A DNA stretch of 64,000 nucleotides from Scolanthus callimorphus (GCA_033964015.1 CM066913.1:30951577-31015576); one strand, 5' to 3'. Positions 1 through 11,030 are shown, counted from the first letter of the stretch. Numbers and translations are program-made. Notes: a model not told the origin generated them from the sequence alone.

Positions 1-766
1 ACTTAACTACCATCTGGATTGAGTGGAAACTGAAATGATGGGTGTAATACAAGGAAACATTTCGGGAAGTTTCAGAGAACTTCGCTCGGCAGACTAGTCG
101 TGTTTTCGTGTTGAGATTCATTGTTGACAAACAGATTTACATGGATTTTCAAGAAATTTATATTCCATCACATAGACAATCTTCTCACTCACATGTAACA
201 GAAATATAAGGGGCAACTAACAGCGGATACAAGCGAAGATTTTGAAAACTTTATAGTTCTCGAGAGTGAACATGAATCACGGATAGAAAACTAACAAGAA
301 CGGCCACTTCAGTGAAAATAATTTCGCCTGGCTCGTCGGTTATTTCCAGATAGAGAAGTTGTGAATTATCATTTGAAATCCTCAAAGGTTCTCTGGATGA
401 ACATTCTTTAAACTCTTTGGTTGGAAACTTTAGTCATCGTTGGAAAGTACTAAATGATGGAAAAGTACGGTAAGAAAACTCCATGTCAATGTATAAAAGT
501 TATTTCGCTCGATAAATTGCAATATGCCTTTCGCCATCAAATCATTCTGCTTGCTATTATTCTGCAGTTTCTTTTCACTTGTATCGTTTTCCGGCTAAAA
601 TACTGTTCATTTTTCTTTTTATTTAATGGCTTTTTATGTGTTCTTGTGTTGGTTGTTCACAAATTTAAGTTATAAAACTAAAAGTCGTGCGGCTGGTTTA
701 GTTTGACTTTCGCTTCGTCTCCTCCCTTTGTATTTTTGTTTTATTAACTTTGTTTGAAAATGCCAT
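1..766. other. No recognisable gene
   Basis: I see no homology, splice structure or repeat here. A 73-codon open frame at 454-675 has a hydrophobic middle but no recognisable family. A TATAAAAG string at about 491 lies inside that frame. I treat the frame as chance. Confidence 0.4.
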
Positions 767-945
767 ATAATAAACAACTTACTAACCTCGTTTGCTCGGG
801 CAGTACGGAAAAATTCCAGACTTCGGGCTGAAATTTCTGCTTTACGAACCTCGCCCAGAGGCTCGGTCCGTAAAGCAGAAATTTCATCCCTCAGTCTGGA
901 ATTTTTCCGTACTGCCCTCGCGCTCGGTTAGTAAGTAGTTATTAT
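767..945. repeat. Foldback (long inverted repeat) element
   Basis: The left arm starts ATAATAAACAACTTACTAAC and the right arm ends with its near-perfect complement (GGTTAGTAAGTAGTTATTAT). Arms of about 75 bp enclose a short GC-richer loop. There is no coding capacity. This is a typical MITE-like foldback, a class that recurs across the window. Confidence 0.8.
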
Positions 946-1195
946 TGCCCTATGACTTCAAATGCTAAGCTGATCATCCAGTGATAACTTCGTTGTGGAT
1001 CACTCTATGTTTTCTGTAGAACATTTAAAAATTGGTCAGGAAATAATGAACTATTACCTCTGTTGAAAAGAGCCAAAGCAATCAATTTATTTGCATTCCC
1101 ATATACATAAATGGTATTGCACATAAAGATAATCATAAATTTACATTTTCAGATAAGTATTCTTCGCGAGCAAGAAAGCCAGTAGATGAAGTCCC

Positions 1196-1410
1196 TTTAG
1201 ATCAACCACGCTTCGCGTGCTTCTTTGATTCGCAGCAAATTCCTAAATTGACGGAGGACGATCGAGACTCGTGCCAGGCTTATTGTCTAAGAAAGAATGT
1301 CTTAATATTCTTGAAAGCTTTGCCAAAACCAAAATCCCCTGCACAGATGGCCTCTCGGCTGAATTTTATCTGAGTATTTGGAGTATAGTTGAAGCTCACC
1401 TCTTCCCAAA
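1196..1410 (+). pseudogene. LINE (non-LTR retrotransposon) reverse transcriptase fragment
   Basis: Two overlapping frames read as the segment just before and at the start of an L1/Tx1-like reverse transcriptase. One frame gives FFDSQQIPKLTEDDRDSC. After a one-base shift near 1295 the other gives ECLNILESFAKTK, then TDGLSAEFY and a Trp five residues on. This matches the conserved 'K-x-P-G-x-D-G-L-x-x-E-F-Y' block, with the Gly replaced by Cys. The palm motifs (FADD) are absent, so this is a short dead fragment. LINE assignment is secure; the clade is inferred. Confidence 0.6.
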
Positions 1411-1432
1411 ATATGTACTTTTTCTCTTTCGA

Positions 1433-1461
1433 TGACGTCATCGATGACGTCATAGCACGTG
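1433..1461. promoter_or_regulatory. Paired CRE-like palindromes plus E-box
   Basis: Two perfect TGACGTCA octamers (1433-1440 and 1445-1452) are followed by CACGTG (1456-1461). This is the classical CREB/ATF and bHLH site arrangement. No start or transcript can be tied to it, and TGACGTCA is frequent in repeats of this window, so regulatory function is only a possibility. Confidence 0.25.
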
Positions 1462-1862
1462 ACAATGCAGTTGCACCCTCCTTGCCACCTAGACATCTTC
1501 AGCCAAGTGTGGTTGTCCGAGGCTCATCCCTTCCTGAGATAAGAGACGGGTCTTTTGGGTTACCTGTGGGGGCAGACACGCATCGGCACGCGCCCGCGAC
1601 ACCCATATGGGAATTACCTCTGAACCATTAAAAATGAAGTCCATCGTATACTTCAGTTATGCTTTGAGCTATTGTATCCTTCTTGTGATACCTATGGTGC
1701 TCCGCACAACTGCGGCCTTCGGCCGCTAAAGAGCTCCGCTATAAAACGTTTTCATATAAAGTCGTCATTGAACTTCGTCGCATATTTTCACGCGTTTGTG
1801 GGTTTTGTGTTCTTTTTGGTGATTCTCAAAGTTTATTTGAAATAATTTCATCTCTTATTTCT

Positions 1863-2339
1863 TATTATATCCCAGTGAACAATTTTAACGCGCGCTCATT
1901 GGTTGAAACGTATCACGTGGTGCATTTTCACAGAACAGATATCAGACGTTATTATTCAGCACATCGATGCACTGCCCACTATGGTCATTGGAACGCCAAT
2001 AGCTGTCTTCTGTACATGACAGCTATCCTGCGATATCCGTCTCTGAGGAAAATATGATGTTTTGAACTCGTAAATAATACACAAAAGTCATTTTTTTCGG
2101 GGGTTTTTGTGCTATCGATGTGCTGAATAATAAAACCATTATCCTGCTCGATTTTGCAGAATATTGTCTGATTTTAGCCAACTCGGGACTTCGTCCCTCG
2201 TCGGCTAAGTATCAGACGATATTCTGCGCAATCTCGCAGGATAATGGTTAATTATATCCCAGTGATCAATTTTAACGCGCGCTCATCGGTCGAAACGTAT
2301 CGCGTGGTACATTTTCACAGGACAGATATCAGACGATAT
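1863..2339. repeat. Nested foldbacks flanked by ~88-bp direct repeats
   Basis: The segment starting TTATATCCCAGTGA occurs at 1863-1950 and again at 2252-2339, about 85% identical. Between them are an outer inverted repeat (around 1950-1970 against 2112-2135, core CAGCACATCGATG) and a second hairpin at 2134-2250 whose arms begin AACCATTATCCTGC. It looks like one foldback inserted into or next to another. No coding sequence. Confidence 0.7.
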
Positions 2340-2497
2340 TGTCCGTCGGAAGTGATATCCGTCCAGGGATAAATGTTTTAAGCAAAAACTGGATATTTTC
2401 TGTATAAAAATAATGGAATACAAGCAACCAAGGTTTTTGTCTAAGAATGTTGATAAAATACGGAAATTGGTGGCTGAGGCGACACCGGAAAACACAA

Positions 2498-3043
2498 AAA
2501 AGTCAACTGAACAGTGAATGTTTTGAATGGTTTACAAATTTGGTAGTTTTTTGTTGTTGTCTCAATCCAAGTTAATTCGGTTTGACATTCGCGAAAAAAT
2601 GAAAGAACTAAACAAAAAAGAGCAAAATGACGATAAAAGAATTGTTTTTAAACTTACCATTTTGTCGTAGCTTGGCAAATACAAAAACAACTTGCAATCA
2701 GCTCAACCAAAATTCAACCACTTCAAGTGTAGTCCAGCAAGTCCACTTCCAAGTTCGATCAGCAGCGCTAAAAAGTCAACTTAACAGTGAATGTTTTGAA
2801 TGGTTTACAAATTTGGTAGTTTTTTGTTGTTGTCTCAATCCAAGTTAATTCGGTTTGACATTCGCGAAAAAATGAAAGAACTAAACAAAAAAGAGCAAAA
2901 TGACGATAAAAGAATTGTTTTTAAACTTACCATTTTGTCGTAGCTTGGCAAATACAAAAACAACTTGCAATCAGCTCAACCAAAATTCAACCACTTCAAG
3001 TGTAGTCCAGCAAGTCCACTTCCAAGTTCGATCAGCAGCGCTA
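2498..3043. repeat. 273-bp tandem duplication (two copies)
   Basis: Positions 2498-2770 and 2771-3043 are nearly identical and abut. On the minus strand each unit carries a plausible intron: donor GGTAAGTTTAAA just after an ATG, and acceptor CTCTTTTTTGTTTAG. So an exon-intron border may have been duplicated. The 68-73 codon open frames on the plus strand are by-products. Confidence 0.8.
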
Positions 3044-3112
3044 AATTTTTCCAACTCTGCATTTCACGGCTGTAATTTATACTTCAGTTCACAGCAGAAC
3101 AATTAATTAACA

Positions 3113-3247
3113 GTCCGGCAAGGAATTAGACCTGAAAACCCGGAATCTGGGCTAGATTTCTGTAGAAAAGCACTCGGGAAAGCACTAGAAATTGTGCGTT
3201 GTAAAGTTGTTTTGTGAATTCGCTCTGATTTCTTCTAGCCCCACGTT
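3113..3247. mobile_element. Small dispersed element (~135 bp), copy 1
   Basis: It matches 12774-12912 at about 95%, including the start CAGTCCRGCAAGGAATTAGA and the end CTTCTAGCCCCACGTT. That second copy is absent from the otherwise matching place in the paralogous segment, so the sequence is mobile. It has no terminal inverted repeats and no open frame, and is probably a SINE or short non-autonomous element. Confidence 0.6.
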
Positions 3248-3424
3248 AGGGTTTGATTGACAGTTTTTGTGTCAACCAATCACAGCTCCAATAAAAATAT
3301 CTTAGCCAATCACCGCTTAGGATTTGCCTTTTCGCGCCATACTGCAGTTTAGTGGTTCCTCACGTTCACGATGTTTTTTTTTTCTCTCTCTCGAGTTTTT
3401 CAGTGAAGTCGCTGGGATATACAA

Positions 3425-3608
3425 TAAATAAAACCCCTTCTTGGCTTGCTGTAATATCGGCGGATAATGTCCGCGGATGAAAAATGGTCCTCAAAATTTC
3501 ACAGTTGCCCTCGAAGCTTCGCTTCTCGGCCAACTGTTCATGTTTTGTACCATTTTTCATCCTTGGACATTATCCGCCGATATTACAGCCGCCAGAAGGG
3601 TTTATTTA
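3425..3608. repeat. Foldback element
   Basis: Arms AAATAAAACCCCTTCT and its complement close at 3608. The inner stem contains TGTAATATCGGCGGATAATG and its complement. The loop holds TCGAAGCTTCGCTTCTCGG. Non-coding. Confidence 0.75.
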
Positions 3609-3791
3609 GTAATTATTACATAAACATCAGTGAAATAGGTATCGCTCGCGCGAAAAAAATGATATCTTCACACTGTGAAGGTATGATTTTTATCTTCACT
3701 CTTCGCAGTGAAGATAACACACATAGATTTTTAGTTTTCAGATTTTCGTAAAATAAATGTCGATTTGGTATTGCACTGATGTTTGTATAAT

Positions 3792-3924
3792 TTACATGGC
3801 CGCTTGGAGATACACATTTTATCTTCTCGTGTTAAAATTTAATCTCACTCGCTCGCTGCGCTCACTCGTGAGATAAATTTTCAACACTCGAAGGTAAAAT
3901 ACGTATCTCCAAGCGGCCATGTAA
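3792..3924. repeat. Foldback element
   Basis: A hairpin with arms TTACATGGCCGCTTGGAGAT and its complement. The loop is a run of CTCGCTCGCTGCGCTCACTC. It resembles the foldbacks at 23.0 and 45.9 kb in design (a 'GATATTAC' edge and a CTCG-rich loop). Confidence 0.75.
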
Positions 3925-4106
3925 TATCCTCTATTTCTTGTTCGGCCCTTGTGTCACGTGATTTTGTAATTTTGGTTTTACTATTTTTCGGCTGCATTTA
4001 AAATTTTTATCTATGAGGCTGTAAAACATATGAAAAGAGTTTTAAATTATTTTTAAAAACGTATGATTGTTTTTGTCTCTTGCAGGTTCATTGTTTTGCA
4101 TTCAAT

Positions 4107-5127
4107 ATGAAACATTTTATCTGTGTTTTGGTTCTTTTTGCACTCATGAGCTTGGTATATACCTCATATACAAGCATTGACGAAGGTAATATGTGTGTAG
4201 AAAATAGGTAGCACAGCAAACAGTGTAGCGTCACGTAGCATGCTGGTCACACATGCATCCTCACAGTGATGTCTGTTGCTAGGACACGTCCAATCAGAAG
4301 GCGCCGCTAAAAAAAGCTCCCTGTTCTAAAAATAGAAAGTGTCACGCTCTTCTGCCACTGTGAGAATGAACATTAACTATACACACATCGGCATAAGTCT
4401 GGCCTAGACGGAACGCTAGCACAGTCTATTACCCGTGCAGTTCGGCAACCATGTACAGCTGTTTCGTCCTTGTTAGGACTTATCAGCATGGCATAGCCGG
4501 TGTTTGCCTCAGGAAACTTCATTGGCGAAACAACTGCAGAGGCAGAGATCCGTGTGTTGGGGTTGCGTTCTCTGGGGATCATTTTCTCTTGATATGTTAG
4601 TAGTATAGGGCGCACCGAATTAGGGCCTTTTTTTAGAAGGAGTGCTAATTTTGAGGAGGTCAAAGGTGACATCAGTCATGTTACATGAATTTTTCATTGT
4701 TTTCGTAGCATGACGTAAGTCATGTTTGGTATATTCCATCTAACTTTGTTAGTTTAAACTAACAAGCTTTCAGGTTTATAAGGAGCATTAAAGAAGTCAA
4801 GAGTATTCCAGGTTTCAGGTTTTACACAGCACGTTTTAGCTTACGCTATTTTTTGTAGTTATCATGGTTTATCATTGAGTGCAAGTCTGGTGATAGGCCA
4901 TTGAAAATGTTTTATTGTTTTCCATTATTATTTGTATTTCTATGTTTTTAGGCTTTAGAAGAGCTCAACCAAATGGCGTCTGCTTCTCAACGCAGAATGC
5001 AGGAATTCCAAAAAGCACCCCTTTGCTGGGTTATACTTGCGTACTAGATATAATGACTACAACCCCAGATAATCAGGAATGGGAAAATGAAGATGACGAA
5101 TTGAACAATAATGAGTCAACCACGTGA
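4107..5127 (+). CDS. Secreted two-cysteine peptide precursor (peptide gene 1; shared leader exon)
   Basis: This is a two-exon coding gene. The leader exon is 4107-4185 (exon from 4086, after acceptor TGTCTCTTGCAG) and ends GAAG|GTAATATG. Intron 4186-4951 ends in TTCTATGTTTTTAG, and exon 4952-5127 runs to TGA. The phases fit (79 + 176 nt), giving 84 residues. Residues 1-20 form a signal peptide (KH, then the hydrophobic core FICVLVLFALMSLV). A short acidic stretch follows, then a dibasic RR at 29-30. The predicted product has only two cysteines (residues 37 and 56) and a strongly acidic C-terminus. The leader is about 90% identical to those of peptide genes 2a, 2b and 3, but the second exon is unrelated to theirs. 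I do not recognise the mature peptide. No upstream TATA/5' exon like theirs was found. The splice model is inferred; leader and phase match are seen directly. Confidence 0.6.
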
Positions 5128-5345
5128 GGTACAATCTTTAGACGATGGGAAGGGGGAGTTTAGCTCCATATGCAATAACAAAAATGTTTGCATTGGCGAG
5201 GCCGGTTAAAAGCGCACCTACCGTTTTGGAAACAATAGAAGCACCAGAATTCATTATTTCCGCCATATACAAGATGGCTCTTTTGAGTCATAATTTTAGC
5301 ATAAGCAATGTTCAGAATCAGACCGTTCGAGGGAGCTATTAAAAG

Positions 5346-5472
5346 ATCTCGTTTTGCGTGCGTGTGTACTGTAATAGATACACAGATGACGTCACAGAAT
5401 GTCATGAACAAAAACGTACGCAACGACGTCTTCTGTGTATCTATTACAGTACATACGCACAGAAAACGAGAT
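5346..5472. repeat. Foldback element with CRE core
   Basis: Arms ATCTCGTTTTGCGTGCGTGT and a near-complement (outer TGCGCACAGAAAACGAGAT-like arm) share the inner stem ACTGTAATAGATACACAGA. Each arm ends near a GACGTC (GATGACGTCAC and AACGACGTCT). It accounts for the open frames on both strands here. Confidence 0.7.
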
Positions 5473-7016
5473 ATATTTGTTTTATACAACAACAAAAGCG
5501 ATTTTCTAAAGATGAAAGCTCAAACTGTGCGCGCATTTCATACTCGGTTTTTCTTGCATGCGCGCGCTATGACGTCTATCGCACGTGTTTACTCAAATAA
5601 CACACGGCCTGTAAGCCAACCAGAGCGCGCGTTTTACTAGTATTGTTGTATAAAAAATGATAAGTTCAACAGAGGACTGCAATTGAAACATAATTGGAAA
5701 ATGTCAAGCTGATATCTCGAATTCTAAGGCATGGTACAACGTTCAATTTAAAGGAAACATGTCAGCTAATGAGCGCTTTGCCTCGATGATTTCACACAAT
5801 TAATTTGAATAGCTTCAACGCTTAAGACTTTTTTTAAGAATAAAAAACTGTTTTTTAATGAGCAAACCGAAGGTAATGAAGTTTGGAATTTGTTCTCGGT
5901 GCCTTATAATACTTCAATGAACTCAAGACTTTGGTGTTATCTTTGGTATATATTCAATAATAATTTACAGAAGTTGCAAAATAATTGACATATGGGATTT
6001 TTGTCAGAGGAGAAAAACGTAAGATTTAGAATTCTGACCAAAATTTCTCAACTTTTGCAGTTTACTTGTCGATACTTGAACACATGCCAAACAAAATCGA
6101 AAGCCATTCTAAGAAGGGAAATTTGGCTGACATATTGCATTGGGTTTGTAGATAATTCGGGCGGCAAGGATCTTCTAATTACGCAAATATATCAGCCATT
6201 CTTTTTTACAGGAAATCTTTGCGGCATAATAATTTTGACATTTTGGAGCTTTAAAAAAGCTGAGCTCTCGTATAACATAAAATCGGCCAAATGAATTCTC
6301 TCCAATTTACTGGGATTATTGTCTGCTACTCAGGGATTAGTGTGAGGGATGTCATTTTAAATGTTTAGATCGAGCAACGCGTTTACTGGCCCCTAGTAAT
6401 AAATAAGGGCGTGGGTATTACGTTGCTATAGCAACTCCGATCACAACAAAATGCACATTACAATAAAGGTCAAACCCTCCAGGGTAACCATGTGAAAGCT
6501 CAGACCGGTACAAGTTCGTGTACTTGAACAGCAGGCAAACAAAGTTTGGTGGTCCAGGGCAGAAAAAAATTGTAGGCAGCCTCCTTAATCAACAAGTGTT
6601 TGTACAAATTTAAATTCAAGTATCAAAATTACATTATGCTTAAACATTTTGAGTTTTTCCGTTCTGGAACATTTGCTGTGAATTTTGCGTGTTTAGCTTT
6701 TGTGTGTGGACAATGGGATTAGACCTCTTGTTATGTTTCGCATCATTCAAGAGACTGATTGGCTTGGAATCACTTGACGTTGTTTATCAGTTCCACTCAC
6801 TGAGATTTTGGTTATGAATTGGCTATTTTATCAATTTACTAATTTATATCAATTGATTATCAATTGGTACCAATCATCAATTTTAACAATTAGTTACGCA
6901 GGGTATTCAGCATGTTTGTATGCCTTCATGGATAAATGTTTTGATATTCATGCTAAATGGTTTACAGACAACTAGGCCACCGCCCGCATAATTAACACTT
7001 ATTGGATGAGGTTGAG
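5473..7016. other. Intergenic, nothing recognised
   Basis: It contains a 100-codon frame (5992-6294) with no family resemblance, GC-poor sequence, and no clear repeats. I see no supported feature. Confidence 0.35.
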
Positions 7017-7119
7017 CATGATAGTGAGATTTGGCAACGCCGAGGTTTGTGTTATCTGCCGAAGCGAAGCTGAGGCGGATAACACTAACTCGAGGCGTTG
7101 ACAAATCTCACTATCATGC
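7017..7119. repeat. Foldback element
   Basis: Arms GCATGATAGTGAGATTTG and its complement, with inner stem GTGTTATCTGCC/GGCGGATAACAC. Weak outer pairing (TTATTATTCAGC at about 7142 against GCTGAATAATAA at about 7530) suggests it sits beside or within a larger decayed element that includes an AAGATGGCGGCC block and two TGACGTCA-like sites. Confidence 0.7.
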
Positions 7120-7639
7120 GAAAACCGAATTCAATAATTGTTTTATTATTCAGCAACCAAGAATTCTTACCTAGCTAAACGAAGTCAACGATGAGGCCGT
7201 GCACGGCGACACGGTTTTTCAATTTCATCTTAGGTCCATTGGTACTTTCCTTTCGTATTCAATTCAAATAGCAATAGTTGATGTTTATATATCCTGAGCA
7301 ATGATCTCTTGGCAAAAATCATAACAGATTCAACGAGAATATTCGCAAAACCGGCTTTCAATTCGGAAATGAAAACCAAGATGGCGGCCAAACCTATTGG
7401 CTTGCGTTATGACGTCATTAGAGTGCATCAATCCTAATGTCTGTAGTATGACGTCAGGCACTGCGCGCCAACAAGGTTTCGCTGCGTACTCTTAGCTCTT
7501 AGCGTACTCAGAACCGAGATAGTGGCATGGCTGAATAATAATATAAGTTGGCAGTATGAAATTGTATTTACCTAAGTTAGCTTACAATATATATATTGTA
7601 TATTCGTTCTTTTATATTCGTACTGTATGGATCATTAGA

Positions 7640-7935
7640 TGGACTGTCCGTGTCCAGTGCACCCCTAGAGAGCTCAATTCCCAAGCAGATGCACTAGCAA
7701 AATCAGAGATTGTGATGATTGTCAATTATCGGATTCATGTTTCCACCTATCTATTAGAGAATTTCCGGGGGCATGCTCTGGACTGTTTCGTCATGTTCTA
7801 TAACAAAAAACAGAACGGTTCTTTTCTGGATTTTGGAATCCCGGTATCGCTGGAGTAACTGCGCATTTTCCCCAAACGTGGGAATGTAAAATTGTCTTGC
7901 TGTACCACCAGTCAGTTTTACTAGTAAACAGCTAG
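7640..7935 (+). pseudogene. DIRS-like retroelement, RNase H C-terminal fragment
   Basis: The frame reads VQCTPRELNSQADALAKSE, then a diverged 'GHALDCFVMFYNKK' stretch. After a stop or frame change it reads AHFPQTWECK and LLYHQSVLLVNS. These align in order with the RNase H tail of DIRS-type elements common in cnidarians: 'PRE-N-x-x-AD-x-x-SK', 'GPHT-x-DRFA-x-x-YN', 'AF-x-x-x-W...PP-x-x-L'. Catalytic residues are lost and the rest of the element is missing. Recognition rests on motif order, not a search. Confidence 0.5.
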
Positions 7936-7952
7936 AGTTTTATATTTCGTAA

Positions 7953-10175
7953 GGGACGTGTCATTATTTACCGGGGGGGGAGGGCTCCCATTTTTTTTCA
8001 AATAAGGCTAAAAAAATAGGACCCTCCCCTTGAACATAACAAAAAAAATGTGACCCTCCCCCAGTCATAGGTAAAAAAAATTGGGACCCTCCCCCATGCA
8101 ATTTATTTCTGAAAAACCTGTTAGATAGACTATTGTCCAAGTGACTTCTGTCATGCACCAGTCAATTGACATTACGGCCCCTCGATTTAACATTCACTAA
8201 GTGTTAAATGTTACTTTTTTCCCGGTCACCAGGGACATGGTCGTTGTTAAAGCTCCAGGGCCCCCGGGACACTTTTGCAACATGGGGAAACGCGCCTTTA
8301 TTTTGATAAACGCATTTCATCAAGCCTCCAGTGAAAAGATAAACGTTTTATTTTCTGTGTGTAGTAAAAAAGCCTGTTGGTTTTATTCTTCACGCGCTAC
8401 AAATAGTTATTATTTATGTGCGTGAAGCGAAGCCCAAAAACAAATTTCTATGCAGCTTGTATACGTCGAACTCACTTCTTTCGAACATATTGACTGCCAA
8501 CCAGGCGTATCACTGGAGGGCTTTTATGGGTTTTCATTTGTCCTTGCCAAGATACACATGCTTGTAACGACATTCGTACGCATTCCATTTAAGTGCCACA
8601 ATCGTATTGTTTTCTTTGGGCAACTCTAAAACTAGATTAGATGTCATTCCTTATGCGCGCGAAGCGCGCCGAAATTTTCAACATAATGTGTAAAATAAAA
8701 CTAGAAAATGATATAGAACTCGTTGCTGGAATCTCTCTTTCAAGGCTTCAGGTTTCGAGAGATCCTCCCCTTTCACTCGCCCAAAATGAAGTGATCCCTC
8801 CCAAAATCCTCCGACCTCGGTCCTTAAACCAATATATTTTCGCACGATAATCGAACTTCTGGTTCAGCGTCAATTCCCCGCTGAATATCCCCGCTATAAA
8901 AGGTCCGTGTTAAATTCCCTGCCCTTCCGTAGATTAATGTGTTAAATCCCCGGCCTGACCGCGTTACTTTCCCGCCCTGTCCCGGGGGTGGGGGCCGGGG
9001 TGTCAATTGACTGTGCATAAGGAACCGCGGCTATTATTCATAGCCTGGATTATTTACGTGAGAATGTTTGGTAATACACGGGTAAAATGCAGTGATCCTC
9101 CCTTCAAGTACAATGATTAACGTAGTTTCACGTCTCCCATCCCCTGTTTGACCTAGTACTGTAGACATTTTACAGAAAAACGGGCTCGCATACCCTTCGT
9201 TGGGCGCGAAGCGCGCCCAAATTTTGATAAACGTTTGTTTGTTTGTTCATCGTTTTTTGTTTGTTCATCGCATTTCATCAAGCCTCAGAGAAAGGGTAGA
9301 TGAACATGTTTTGTGTACGGCATAGTAAACAAAGCCTGTCAGGAGCTCAGGAAGTACACTACCTCAACTATATAGGTTAGGTTATATTATTCATGCGCAC
9401 AACTGCGCTCCGCAAATGACGAAGTTATTAATATTCATGTGCGCGAAGCGCGGCCCAACGGACGAATTTCTATGCTTGTAACGTCGAAAATTCACGCTTA
9501 TCTAAGGGGTCTTCTATCAAACATTTAGTATAAACCAACTAATGGTCTATTACAAATCCTGCATTCTGATTGGCTGAGCTACTAATGGTCTATTAGTGAT
9601 AGACCGTGCCTGGCAAAACCACCACCTTTCTTTGCAAGAAAACTTGATTTTTTCAACATAAATAATGGAATTCATTGCCAAAACTGACCAACTAGTTGGT
9701 TTATACTAAAACAATTAGACCTCTCGTCCTCATGTGCTATGATATCAATAGACCATTCGGCCTTCGGCCTCATGGTCTATTCATCATAGCACATTCGGCC
9801 TTGAGGTCTTATTGTTAAATAGTGACATGCCCTCCAGGCCTATCATTTGCAGGGAAATTTGGGAGAGTTTGATTTTCCTCGTGAAGATAACTTGTTCTTG
9901 TCAACGGTAGTGTCCTCATTGCTCAAAGAGTATGTGAGATCTCATTGTTGTTTATGCGCGCGAAGCGCGCCGAAATTTTATGGAGAAGTTGCTGAAATAA
10001 CCACTATCGCTACTTGTTTTACCCTCTTCATCGTCCAAATGTTGCTGAAAAAATTATGACCCTCCCCAAACAGGAGTGAAAAAAATTTGGACCCTCCCTT
10101 TAGACACGCGAAAAAATTAGGACCCTCCCCACAAAAATAGGAGCCCTCCCCCCCCGCTAAATAATGACACGTCCC
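7953..10175. mobile_element. GGGACG TIR element, copy A (2.2 kb, non-autonomous)
   Basis: Ends are GGGACGTGTCATTATTTA and its complement, followed inward by long G/C runs and pseudo-repeats such as GGACCCTCCC alternating with poly-A/T. Flanks are TAA (left) and TTA (right). The interior has no open frame of note but carries several CGCGCGAAGCGCGCC palindromes. Related copies are B (16989-19180), C (33275-35248), D (48129-49980) and E (26028-26834). TSDs at C and D are perfect 3-bp TAA or TTA, fitting the TWA target of PIF/Harbinger-type transposons (superfamily inferred). A's unequal flanks suggest later rearrangement. A 318-bp foldback sits inside it at 9509-9826. Confidence 0.8.
9509..9826. 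mobile_element. 318-bp foldback inserted in GGGACG copy A
   Basis: Copies B and D read straight through here (CAAACATATAGTGAC). Copy A is split at CAAACA|TAGTGAC by this insert, which begins TTTAGTATAAACCAACTA and contains self-complementary GGTCTATT blocks and the palindrome GGCCTTCGGCC. A partial relative lies at 40740-40867. The insertion is therefore younger than the A/B/D family split. Confidence 0.75.
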
Positions 10176-10572
10176 TTAGCGATATCCAAGGAACTTGCTT
10201 TGCGCTTTCTCAGGCCAGTATTTCGTGTCATCAGGCTTTAAAACGAGGTTAAATCCTACGATCGCTCGTTCATTTACTTGACAAGGCATGCTACTACTTA
10301 TTTGCGTTGTGTAACCTTCCGAAAACCCGATTGAAAGCGATAGAATCGTTCCTTCAAAGCGCTTGCCATGTTGCCGCCATCGCTGATTCCTCGCAGATCA
10401 TGTACTCGTATTTCATGTTAACTATTAAAACGAATCTAGTATTTCAGCCAAGCTACATGAATAGGAAATCAATCGTTCGATTTGTACACGTTCAAGTATA
10501 TGGATGAAAGATAGTTTTATGGGATTAAAGGGGTTGCCATGAAAGCTCCGACTGATGGACTCCTGGTGGTCA

Positions 10573-11030
10573 GTGATATTTTAGAAGCTGAAAATCTCAT
10601 AATTAAGGCAGTTCAAGCCAAATCGTTCAAAAAAGAAATCGCTGCTTTGAACTCGAAAGTCGCGCTAAGTAAGACAAGTGCGCTTTCTAAGTTAGATCCG
10701 ATACTTAATTCCCATGGAGTTTTACGAATTGGTGTTCGTTTAAGACGCGCGCCAGACTTGACGGAGAATGCTACGTTTCCTGTAGTGCTGCCTAAGGATA
10801 GTCACGTGACAGTGTTTCTGATTCGTCACTTTCACGAGAGCACAAAACATGAAGGTCGTGCAATTACACTTGGTGAGGCTCGCGCCAATGGGCATTGGAT
10901 TGTTGGGGCTACTAGCGCAATAGGTAGTCTACTAGCAAAGTGCGTCACATCTCGCAAATTGCGCGCGCCTGTGCACGAGCAGAAGATGGCAGACCTACCA
11001 GAAGATAGGTTAGAAATTTCTTTTTTTTGA
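10573..11030 (+). pseudogene. pol: BEL/Pao pol fragment: integrase zinc-binding domain (copy 1)
   Basis: The frame begins SDILEAENLIIKAVQAK and continues through RRAPDLTENATFPVVLP to LIRHFHESTKHEGRAI and SLLAKCVTSRKLRAPVH. This is the HHCC zinc-binding region upstream of a BEL/Pao integrase core, but the second cysteine pair reads C-V-T-S instead of C-x-x-C in both copies. The frame stops after LEIS in a poly-T stretch. The catalytic DDE core that should follow is absent. The same sequence is at 24773-25233. Confidence 0.75.

Noticed and set aside
454..675. 73-codon frame with a hydrophobic stretch and an upstream-looking TATAAAAG
   Set aside because: The TATA-like string is inside the frame, the composition follows the AT-rich background and no homology is recognised.
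4373..4672. 99-codon minus-strand frame within the intron of peptide gene 1
   Set aside because: No family resemblance, no conserved copy elsewhere and no promoter. Could be an old transposon piece, but I cannot support it.
5992..6294. 100-codon frame
   Set aside because: No recognisable motif, low-complexity codon use and no splice partners.
8641..9018. Repeated CGCGCGAAGCGCGCC blocks considered as a CRISPR-like array
   Set aside because: Spacing and flanks are irregular, the blocks are internal parts of the GGGACG transposon, and the DNA is eukaryotic.
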